A stretch of 64,000 nucleotides of DNA from Orobanche coerulescens. Lineage: Eukaryota; Streptophyta; Magnoliopsida; Lamiales; Orobanchaceae. A program made the position numbers and the translations under genes. The notes below the pieces were generated by a model, which was given only the letters and a program-made list of their open reading frames with translations, had not been told where the DNA came from and did not search any database. The DNA lies in the NCBI GenBank assembly GCA_033398695.1, contig CM065814.1:14814358-14878357 (forward strand), given 5' to 3'. Shown in pieces: positions 55,600 through 64,000 of this stretch (position 1 is the stretch's first letter; each line of letters opens with the position of its first letter).

Positions 55600-56290
55600 T
55601 TAATAAACAAAATTTTGAATTTTATATAAAATTAATGATTTAATAAATTTTTAACTTTAAAAATAATTAATTTTAATAAAATATTGAATCTATTTTTATA
55701 AAAAATTATTCTATCAAATAATTAATTATATATATATATATATTTTATAAATAATAAAATATTTTTAATAAACTTAAATTGAAAAGGTTTTAAAATAAAG
55801 TAGTATTTGAAAATTAATAAATTTTGATTTAAATAATTAAAAAAATTATTAAAAAAATAAAAGCTTGTAATATCTATGAATAATTACAAATTAATTAAAA
55901 AAACAAATTTAATGTCTACATATAATAATAATTTTAATCATTATAAAATACTATGATATAATGACTGAAAATGAAAATAAAAATATATTGCATAAAATTG
56001 AACGGATTATTAATATTAATTGAAGAGTTAACATATTAAATGCACTAGTAGAATAAACATCAAAGACTCCGGTACGTCTCACTTCGGTAATGTATATTAG
56101 CAAAGTAAAAACAAACAACAACTTCGCTTTTCAATTTACTGAAGTAAAAAACCCACATAGACTTCAGTAAATGGTACCAAACAAAAAAGTAGGAGTTACG
56201 TTAGAAATTTAAAGTTACAAAGACTTCGCTAATTTGATAATTACTGAAGTAAAAAGTGTGAAATTTTATTTTTTTATCAAAAAAATTTTA
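55600..56290. other. AT-rich subterminal part of the CACTA element
   Basis: Non-coding and very AT-rich to 56040. A second CACTAGTAG motif at 56043 is followed by short inverted and direct ACTTCGGTAA / ACTGAAGTA units to 56290. These could be the end of an older CACTA-type element nested inside. No matching right end was established. Confidence 0.5.
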
Positions 56291-57748
56291 CAATAGCAAA
56301 GTGTTGAGACCGAAAATTGAAGAAGGCATTGGCCCAACCGAATAAAGATATTAATCGGTCAAAACCTAGACTTATTTCTCACAACCCTTGAAAATCAGCT
56401 CGTTCCCCATTTCTCTCTCCTGCATCTCCTGCCCCGGTCTCCATCCTCTTCCATCGACTTGCGCTTCTGGACATTCTATCTCCAGCGACCATGGCCAGCT
56501 CAACTCGGCGGCGTACATGTCCTAAATCAGAGTAGATCGGAGCGGCAGCCTCTTCTCAGCACGATTCAAGGACCTGGTTTGGGAATCTGAAATCCCAGAT
56601 TCGACTCTAGGTGGAAGAGGAAGAAGCCATGGTCTCCGTTAAGGCTCGACAACGACTCTCTGTAGATGCGACTGAAGGTGTCGCGACTGAAAAAAAATTG
56701 TGCTCAGATTTCAGGTTCATTTTCTTACTGCTCCGATTTTGCTTCTAAAAGAAATGGGGTTTTATGTGTTATGTGATTTTGGAAATCAGTTTCGTCTATG
56801 AAATTGTGCTGGTGTTTGTGTGAGAATGTTTGAAGGTGACTTACCATTGACCTGTATTTGTGTTGATTGGATATTATGATTGTTATTTTGATTTTTGGTG
56901 AATTTCAAGTAAGTGAATGATGAAGGAAGGGTGGAATCTGGAATTAACAGGCTATTGACCATTATTTGAGGGCCTGTTTTGAGATGGCTATGGTCGGTTT
57001 TTGATGAGGGTTATATGATGAAAGTTGTTCTATTTGGTTTCTAGTTTATTTACGCGAAAGCCTTGAGTCATTTCGTTATACGAGTAAGGAGATATCAATG
57101 TTTTAGTGAAGCACAGAAATTTCAATACTCTATCCTAAGAAAGAACCAGTTCGTTTGTTGGGTAAATGAGATTATTTGGAAGTAAAAATTTTATGGAATA
57201 TTGACTTCATATCCAAGAAGAAACCTGTAAATTTTCATAATAGGATAATTATTTTTCAATTTATTAAAATATTTAAGTGCGGTGTGCACAGTAACATTTT
57301 AATTCCTAGAATGGTTGTCCTGTTTTATAGAATAGTTTTGAAAGGGTTAATTGCTTTATTTCTTGTTGGTAAAAGAATAAAAGTTGTTGGATTATGCCTT
57401 GTTCATGTGGTTGTAGAATATGGTATACAGAAAACATGTGAATTGAGAGTAATGTTTGATTTAGTGCAACTAGCTCAAATTATTTTGCGCAAGTGAAGGT
57501 CTGTTTTAGAATAAATGCTACGGATAATATAGACATGAGTTTAAGTTGAATTGTGAATATGTATTATACTTTAATGTCCAGTTTACTCAGAAAAAAGAAT
57601 CAAGTGAATTGATTGCACACTTACCTGTTGTTTTCGATATTCAAATCCTATGTGACGATGTTTCTACAGATGGTGAATATGAGATGATTATAGATCTGAC
57701 TTGTTTGTTCTCATGTCTCTTCCTTTTGGGTTTGTATATTGCATACAG
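56291..57748 (+). pseudogene. 5' region of the captured gene (UTR-like, introns)
   Basis: 56390-56640 is C/T-rich (CCCCATTTCTCTCTCCTGC), like a plant 5' UTR. Short ATG frames lie at 56490 and 56629; neither stays open for long. The following ~1 kb is AT-rich and intron-like. A frame at 57546-57720 shows acidic residues but no domain I can name. It lies upstream of, and in the same direction as, the kinase exons, so it was probably captured together with them. Confidence 0.45.
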
Positions 57749-58737
57749 AAAGATTCGGCACAAAAATATTGTGCAATTCACAGGACTATGCACCAGACCT
57801 CCAAACTTGTGTATAGTAATAGGTTTGTCTAGACAAAGTACACAAGTCTTTAGAAGTTTATATGAGATTTTCCTCTAAATAAAAAAGGGAAACTCTTTTG
57901 TCATTTCAGTTCATTTTGGCTTAAAATTACATTTTTCTTTAATTATAGAGTATATATCTGGAGGGAGTCTCTACGACTATTTACACAAGCAAAATGGTAT
58001 TTTTAAGTTTCCAAAATTGCTGAAAGTAGCCATTGATGTATCGAAGGGAATGAACTATTTGCATTAGAACAACATAATTCACAGGGACTTGAAAGCATCT
58101 AATTTTTTGATGGATGAAAATGAAGTAAGCATTATGTTCTTCATTATAATTATATTTTTTTTCATTAGTTCTCAACTGTAAGTCATATGAATTCTGATAT
58201 TTCATATTTCAAATCTTGTAATATGAAAAGCTAAACTCGGTTTTTGGAAAGAATAATCACTCTTAACTGGATATATTCTTCTCAGTAAAAGTAAGGACAT
58301 ACCCATTCTATTGCTTTGAGGGGAACATTTGATTATATGAAGCTATACTATCAGGTTGTTAAGGTGGCTGATTTTGGAGTGGCCAGAGTGAAAGCACAAA
58401 CAGGTGTTGTGTAAAATCAGAGAATTTAGACTATTCTTGTCTATTGAAATCTTTGAGCTAAAGGCTGTTCGATCCGGTGCTGATTACATATTCTTTATAA
58501 TTTTTCCCATTTGAGGTTATAGAGCATAAACGATATGATCACAAGGCTGATGTGTTAGTTTCGGGGTGCTTCTATGGGAACTACTGACAAGGAAGGTATT
58601 TTTCATATTTTGTCTCTAAAATATTGGTATCAGCACTCTCTTGATATTTTAATTTCTTAAACATTGTCATTTCTGGGCTGCCAGCTTCCATACGAGTACT
58701 TGACCCCTTTACAAGCAGCCATGGAGTGGTCTAACAG
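57749..58737 (+). pseudogene. STY-type (RAF-like MAPKKK) protein kinase fragment, five exons
   Basis: Exon-like blocks with AG/GT borders at 57749-57822, 57949-58124, 58355-58411, about 58513-58595 and 58685-58737. They encode, in kinase order: K-I-R-H-K-N-I-V-Q-F with R-P-P-N-L-C-I-V, G-G-S-L-Y-D-Y-L-H, the catalytic H-R-D-L-K (58080-58094), V-A-D-F-G (DFG at 58370-58378), E-V-I-E-H-x-x-Y-D-H-K-A-D-V, and L-P-Y-E-Y-L-T-P-L-Q-A-A. This set is typical of plant STY8/17/46-type dual-specificity kinases. Dead: TAG at 58065-58067 before the catalytic loop, a one-base loss near 58556, a missing activation-loop end, and no glycine-rich N-lobe. Kept introns point to DNA-level capture. Confidence 0.8.
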
Positions 58738-60383
58738 GTGAAACATTTTGTGTTTCGTGTAATTAGTTATTTCATTGGGTTAATTATAAAAATTACACAT
58801 TAGGTTTACACTAATTTATTAAGAGAGAAAAAATCAGAAGATTTTTCTTTGGAATTTTTTTTAAGGCGGTATTTATGATTCTGAAAGATAAATGGAATTT
58901 CTTGGCGATTAGGTTAAACCCTCATAGGTAGTTTTCTCATAATTATCCCTTATTTCACTTGTTGCAACAACCGGATGGACATGCGAACGTCCATTATCTA
59001 TCCTCTCAAGAGCTTATATCTGTTGAACTTAAATGTAATTCAAACCCAAAAGTTTTCGTCAAAGCCCAAAAGTCAAGGGCATATTCTAATCGGTTTCAGG
59101 TCAAGTTCAAAAGAAGGAGAGGTAGCGGTTGATATCCATACTATTGTTGAGTCTTTGATGTGATGTTGCCATGTCGGTTTATGTTGTTTTCTAATTGCTG
59201 TGTTTGCTGATCAACCAGGACAATAGTAAGTATAACACTCCGAAGTATTGCTTTGTTGCCAGATTTGTATCCTGATTTTAAGTGAATGCCAAGTAGCTTT
59301 TACTTGAATGATTTTCCCCTCATTGTTCTTTTATGCAACTAAGGACTATTTAAGGATGATGTCGTACCCTAATTCTACACCATATAATTCATTTTACTGA
59401 AACACGATACTGTTAGATGGTGTTGTAATGATTATGGTTGTAAGCATCTCTGAATTTACACAAAGTTGTTAACCTTAATGTTGCTCCAGACCAATAAGGA
59501 TATTAATGCTCAAATACCACCGGTACCCGTCTCGCTTTCATCTTTCTTTCTTTTCTTTCTGTTTGTTATTCAATTTATTTCTTTTTGGTTTTCCTGCTTA
59601 ATCCAATTAAATAGTCTGAAAGCTTGATTTTTTTATGAATTTCCAAAAGGGATTTTTCTTGGGGTGGTAGGAAAAGGCTTGTTTTTTTTGGATGGTATCT
59701 TTTTCTATTAAAATCTAGAAAATTTGGGAGGAATAATTAGAGACATCTCACGTCATCGAGGCAAAAAGAGGTTTTCTGTTTTTTGTCACCTTTATTGCTG
59801 GTAGCTGGTATTGTAATTACTTGCTTCACTCTCCCTGCCGAGAAAGTCGGATCGTATTAAATTTTATTTTATGTCTATTTATATGTCTTTGTTAATATCA
59901 TGTTTAGCTTTTACCTTGTGTTGGCGTTTTATTTCTTGTTTTATTTGACTGCTATGAGTGTTCTGTTACTTTCATGTTTGGATGTTTTTTTGGATTGACA
60001 TCGGCATTAGTTGTGAGCAAACACGTGGGAAGCATAATCATATAGAAAGATGTCTATCCCATCTATTCTTCAATTTCCTTGTGCATATATATAGTTAGCT
60101 ATATAGGCTATATTATATTAACTATACCTCACTTTTGCATTCTTTCCTTCATTCAGCATCAAGTTTTGCCAGGTATCCCAAGTTTGTGTTAGAACTGCTT
60201 ACTAAATGACTCCTGTTTGATTAATCAGTCCTACTTTAAGGTGTACTCCAAGACCTGAACTGGTCTCTTGAATCAGCTATCATAAATATGTAAATTCCTC
60301 TGCTTCATGTAGTGGGGGCCCAAATAAAAGTGTTCTTCTAATATGTGTTTGCAGGTTGACGTGGTGTCTGAGGCCTTTGAGAT
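58738..60383 (+). other. Intron-like and unassigned interior of the CACTA element
   Basis: AT-rich sequence with T-rich runs and scattered splice-like signals. The frame at 58975-59163 has no recognisable content. I found no further kinase blocks after the L-T-P-L-Q-A-A exon, so the 3' part of the gene is either diverged or absent. Confidence 0.4.
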
Positions 60384-60600
60384 TTCTTAGTTGACGACTT
60401 ATGGGATCAAATAACTGGTACATGCAACACCGAAGAAGAAAAAACGAAGGATCTAATATACCGGATTGTGTCTACCAATCATATTGTTGTCGTGTCTTGC
60501 ATATGCAGGCGGGTGGTTGCATTTTATGCCTGGGATCATGTAAAAGACCTGGCCTTGTATAGGTACATAGATTGCCTTATTTTCTTAAAAATCAGATCGC
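60384..60600 (+). other. Open acidic segment in the CACTA interior, unidentified
   Basis: One plus-strand frame stays open through this stretch. It begins with the L-V-D-D-L-W-D-Q block, then E-E-E-K-T-K-D-L and V-V-A-F-Y-A-W-D-H-V-K-D-L-A-L-Y. The composition looks protein-like, and TGCAG sites lie at about 60350 and 60508. I do not recognise a family. It could be an exon of a second captured gene or a transposase fragment. Confidence 0.35.
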
Positions 60601-60950
60601 CTTTGATTTTTAGATTTATAAAGAATAGCAATAGCTTATCCTAAACTATCGCTTACCGCCGGCCGCTTAATATGTTGGGACTTGGGAGCTGTAAATTTTC
60701 TTCAATATCTCAAAGCGGTCTGCGTCGGCATTATAGGCAGATTTTCATGGAACTTCATATCTGCTCTCTCCTTGGAGCCCTAGGATTCAATTTCATGAAT
60801 CAAATTCCTAGACAATCTCAGATTAATCTTTTCTTTTTGTTGTTTGTTCTATTACTGACTTTTGTGGCTGTTTTATTTTGTGGCTGTTCTATTACTCACC
60901 GAAGCCCCAGCCATGTCCTTCAAGACCAGAGGGGTACTGCTTTCTCTCTT

Positions 60951-60986
<36 letters not shown>

Positions 60987-61452
60987 CTTCTTTTTTTTAA
61001 CTTAAGCTGCGAAGTTTGCCTGACTGTAACTCTTCGTTTATGCGTGCGTGTATTTTTTTGTTTTGGGGGGTTCAGTGTGTGATTAAGATCCTGATATTTG
61101 GAAGTGGATAAGTAATTTTTCGTTGGTTTTGACATTATATCATCTAGATGGTGGTTCATCTCCTCTACTTTCATATACTTAAATGTGAATACGCCCATTC
61201 ATCGTTCAACTTACTTTTTTCAGGAGGCTGTTTTGATTTTTTGAGGATCACCTAAATTGAATAGATTAGGTGTTTCATGAAGTTAGTTTCATATCGGGTG
61301 ATGGATTTTCATATATTGTTTATTGAGCCTAAATTTTAGTCTTTTCACTATTTTGTTTAGTTTCAAATATATGATGGATTTTCATATATTGTTTCTTGAC
61401 CTTTAAAGTTTCAAATGTCCCATTTTCATAGGTTGATGTTGGTTTACTTTGT
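60601..61452 (+). other. Unassigned CACTA interior with a CT microsatellite
   Basis: Contains (TC)n at about 60950-60982. The frame 60672-61082 runs through the microsatellite and shows no domain. TTTTCATATATTGTTT-type units are repeated at 61307-61400. Otherwise I see nothing. Confidence 0.4.
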
Positions 61453-61682
61453 AGGCTACGATTAAGACCAAACTCAAGTCATCATCAGCACTTGATGGAA
61501 TTGAGTCAGGTGGAAAAAAATCCCATGGTCCGAGTTGGCTTATAAGCAGACATGATGCAATGGTTGTGAACACTTCTACCCAGGCAAAAAAGATACGGCA
61601 CGACCTTGTTCACGAAATGGACGCAAAGGTAAACAGGAAGGTCAATGAAGAAGTGGATGCCAAGGAGATGGTACTCCCATGA
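61453..61682 (+). pseudogene. Lys-rich C-terminal-like coding segment in the CACTA element
   Basis: A plus-strand frame ending at TGA (61680-61682) reads S-G-G-K-K-S-H-G-P-S-W-L-I, then K-K-I-R-H-D-L-V-H and a charged tail (E-E-V-D-A-K-E-M). It looks like the charged end of a protein, possibly a CACTA-encoded one, but I cannot place it with confidence. Confidence 0.35.
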
Positions 61683-61920
61683 CCGGCGGCCCTAGCGCTT
61701 AGACATCCACTTTCATATCTTTGTACCTTTTGAACTAGTGTGTTGGTTCTTTTATTGCGTTTATGTTATATTTTTGTTCTAGTACTTAAAGTTGGAGTTG
61801 GCGGATATGAGTTGATGTAGTTGGTGGATGATGTAGTTTTGGTTTTGAACTGATGTAGTTGGTAGTTTTATGATTGGATGGTTTGCAGTTGGTAAAATAG
61901 GTGTTACACTAGACTAACTA

Positions 61921-62100
61921 ATGTTAGCATATCTTGTGGGGCCCATAAAGTGGACCCCAGACAGTGGACCTCATGTGAGCCCCATCAAGGTGGCCCCACA
62001 AAGTGGGCCCATATATGGGTCCTACCTGTGGGCCCACAAAGGTGGGTCCCACCGACGGGGCTCATTTTGTGGGGCCCGTCTGATTTTCTATATATTTTGT
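61921..62100. repeat. GGGCCC/GTGGGGCCC repeats near the CACTA right end
   Basis: GC-rich direct and inverted repeats of GTGGGCCC, GTGGACC and GGGGCCC, unlike the surrounding AT-rich DNA. Position and pattern fit a subterminal array of the CACTA element. Confidence 0.6.
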
Positions 62101-62355
62101 AATAAAGTCTATTGCAACACAGAAGTGATGTTGCTGTAGTATCCTCATGATGTTGCTGTAGAGTTCTTTGGTAACGAGTTTGTCTATGTTAGCTTAGGCT
62201 GCTTATCTTGTTGCCTTTGAGTCCAAAGGCTACTGCTCACAGAGCAACTTAGCTAAAGTGTTACCTTTGCCCATTTTGGGTATGTGGCAACAGAAAATTG
62301 GGTCTAAGGTAACACAGTTATGTGGTTGCCAAGAGCCATTTATGGCGTAGTGCAC

Positions 62356-64000
62356 AATGAAATCCCAAAAGACGCACTCAACATAGTAAAATAAGGCCGT
62401 GGCCTCGGACAAAACATTTCAATGGAAGTACATGAATAATAAGTCAACTACCAATTTATTGCCCACGCAGGGGACTTAAACCAAGTTTAAAAGTAATCAG
62501 TCTAAATCCAATACCAAACAAATACAATGACAAAGCATGAAAAATAAAGACTCGAGCCTCATCATCATGCCATACCATCCTTTGCGTGTGCATCCCGTGC
62601 CACCTCCTCAGCTCGACCAAAACCTGAAATGCATAAGACGCATTTCCCCTATTTAAGGGGTTAGCATTCGAATAGCTAGTGCAAGTACACAATTACACTA
62701 TATCATATACAAATACGATTTACACAGTCATCTCATTTAGAAAACATTTGAAAAGCCATATTCCGGAATATTACATTGGCATTCAAACAGTTTAAGAAAT
62801 CCTCACAATATCACAAACGTTCACAACTGGTAACCCGTGGCCGTACCCCTTAGTATCGACCCCCAGACGCCCCGTCGAACGCTCCGGGTGGGAAACCACT
62901 TCCGCGGCCGTACCTCTTCGTATCGGCCCCCAGACGCCCCGTCGAACGCTCCGGGTGGAAGTTCAACCACACACGCACCCAAGTCTACTTCCGCGGCCGT
63001 ACCCCTTAGTATCGACCCCCAGACGCCCCGTCGAACGCTCCGGGTGGAAGGAACAAGTAACTCACACATCCAAAATATCAAGATTCATCATTCATATCGA
63101 AACCGTAACACACATAATGGAATGTAATACATGTACTTGCCTTGAATAAAATGACGCGAAAGGAAAAGGTGAACGACAAGGTTTCGGTCCGAACAATCTT
63201 CACAAATCCGATCCTACACAACCACGATATACAATCGATCTCAATAATGTGGAAACGTAAGAAGTCGCCTTAATTCTACCCGTTGGGACATTTCGTCGGA
63301 CAATACAAGGTCAAAACCGATTCCAAATTATCAACGGGGAAAAACATCGAGTTTAATCCGCAAAACCATAAGAGAAACAAGGGATGGTGATTACGCTATC
63401 GAAATCTAACAATCATAAGAGGCAAATCAGACTTGAAGGGTGAAAACCAAAACAAAACTCCAAAATCCCCAAAAGTTAGGGTTCTAAGGAAATATACCTC
63501 GATTCGGGCGGATGGAGGATGATTATGATGATGATAAAGCTTGCTTGAAGCACAACAATCGATCTATGGAGGAATTTTATGGATTGTTCCACACAAATCT
63601 CTCCAAATCGCTTGAGGAGTTCACATCGCGAACAAGGGAAGGAAAAGAAGGGAAATAACGCATCAGAAGTCAACTCAGGGTTTAAATACCTGACAGAGCG
63701 TTGCGTACGCTAACATGAATAGTTAGCGTACGCTAAGGTGTCTTACGTACGTAACTTCTTTTGAGTTAACGTACGTAAGAGCCTGGCAGAACATTCTGCC
63801 TGATTGGATGAGGTCGATAGCGCACGCTACGCCAAACCGTTAACGTGCGCTACGAAGAGTTTTACGTACGTAACAAACGCCCGCTAACGCACGTAAGGGC
63901 TGGGCAGAAATTGGACAGAACCCCCGCTGAAGTTCCATAACGTACGTTACAACTAAGGCATAACGTACGCTATGCAGGTAACGATAGCGCATGCTAAATA
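62356..64000 (-). mobile_element. LTR F continuation to the window end
   Basis: The same reversed LTR as 55322-55405, resumed after the CACTA TSD. Minus-strand features: acceptor and conserved block region near 62460-62660, the ~67-90-bp repeat (62839-63050), donor-like CAAGGCAAGTAC (about 63130-63145), TATTTAAA (63681-63688) and the palindrome array to 64000. The open frames across the repeat are not genes. Confidence 0.75.
63700..64000 (-). promoter_or_regulatory. ACGTACGT / AGCGCACGCT palindrome array, U3 of LTR F
   Basis: Repeated TTAGCGTACGCTAA, TTACGTACGTAA, TTAACGTACGTAA, TAGCGCACGCTACG and TAACGTACGCTATG units, continuing past the window end. They lie upstream (minus strand) of TATTTAAA at 63681-63688. 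This is the same arrangement as in LTR G with a related but partly different motif. Confidence 0.75.

Larger units (their letters stand above)
55409..62352 (+). mobile_element. CACTA (En/Spm) element carrying a captured kinase gene
   Basis: Left end CACTACACCATAGATGGCG, right end CGCCATTTATGGCGTAGTG-type (reverse complement starts CACTACGCCATAAATGGC). The termini are inverted repeats with the diagnostic CACTA, flanked by the 3-bp TSD CAC (55406-55408, 62353-62355). Subterminal GTGTTACC and GTAACAC motifs recur near both ends. 6944 bp. The interior holds an AT-rich part (55600-56040), a plant-gene-like 5' region, kinase exons with introns (57749-58737), and other unassigned sequence. I could not identify a transposase, so it is probably non-autonomous (Pack-CACTA type). 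Confidence 0.85.
55322..64000 (-). mobile_element. LTR F, reversed, with a CACTA insertion
   Basis: It starts TGTAACACCCC (reverse complement of a gypsy LTR end), followed by the reversed conserved block (TAGGACCCTCATGAGGTCTACCAGGC). After the CACTA element it resumes at 62356 and continues to the window end. On the minus strand 62839-63050 holds three units of the GGCCG(T/A)ACC..GGCGTCTGGGGG repeat shared with C and E, then TATTTAAA (63681-63688), then an array of ACGTACGT and AGCGCACGCT palindromes (63700-64000). Its 5' end is outside the window. No gene is present. Confidence 0.75.

Noticed and set aside
57749..58737. Kinase as a working gene
   Set aside because: A stop codon before the catalytic loop, a one-base loss after the activation segment, no N-lobe, and location inside a CACTA element.
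56043..61740. A second complete CACTA element from CACTAGTAG (56043) to GAACTAGTG (61740)
   Set aside because: The flanking triplets (ATG and TGT) differ and the inner ends are not convincing inverted repeats. The left motif was noted only as a possible older end.

Overview
This is a gene-poor, repeat-saturated stretch of nuclear DNA from a flowering plant, probably a eudicot. The evidence is nested LTR retrotransposons primed by initiator-Met tRNA, a Tekay-type chromovirus with a chromodomain, a Ty1-copia element with a long coiled-coil gag, CACTA, hAT-like and Tourist-like DNA elements, a 5S-derived repeat, and a captured plant RAF-like kinase. I found no intact cellular gene. The only long intact coding frame is a retrotransposon gag (48655-49902). 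Species and chromosome cannot be read from the sequence.

Layout. 1-719 is the 3' part of an LTR. 720-3859 holds old debris: the end of a CACTA-like foldback with a Tourist-like MITE and a SINE-like unit inside it, a possible copia LTR, and a reversed LTR end. LTR G (3860-about 7011) is cut by copia element H (5' LTR 7012-8166; broken gag, integrase, RT and RNase H up to about 22689). H is split inside its protease motif by element A (10630-19802, TSD CTCGG). LTR E survives in three pieces (about 22690-22744, 42243-44270, 53769-54550). It is split by reversed element C (22745-42237, TSD GGCCA) and by element D (44271-53768, TSD GAATG/GATTG). C itself holds chromovirus B (23418-32792) and a hAT-like MITE (34481-35424). 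54551-55321 is a minus-strand promoter remnant plus unknown sequence. LTR F (55322 to the window end, minus strand) holds a 6.9-kb CACTA element (55409-62352, TSD CAC) that carries a dead STY-type kinase gene.

How the parts relate. B is the only element with a recognisable Ty3-gypsy pol, and that pol is broken. D keeps gag, the PBS, the PPT and only the last codons of the chromodomain. A looks like a further deletion product of a D-type element. C has no recognisable coding sequence. A, C and D would have needed a relative such as B to supply enzymes. The LTRs are modular. Each family has its own array of short palindromes just upstream of a TATA box, most have their own minisatellite further downstream, and all share one conserved 3' terminus. 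Modules have been exchanged: the D LTR is B-like in its 5' half and A-like in its 3' half, and the C LTR has swallowed an A-type PPT/LTR junction.

Limits. All comparisons were made by eye. Boundaries supported by TSDs and TG...CA ends are firm; those marked approximate are not.
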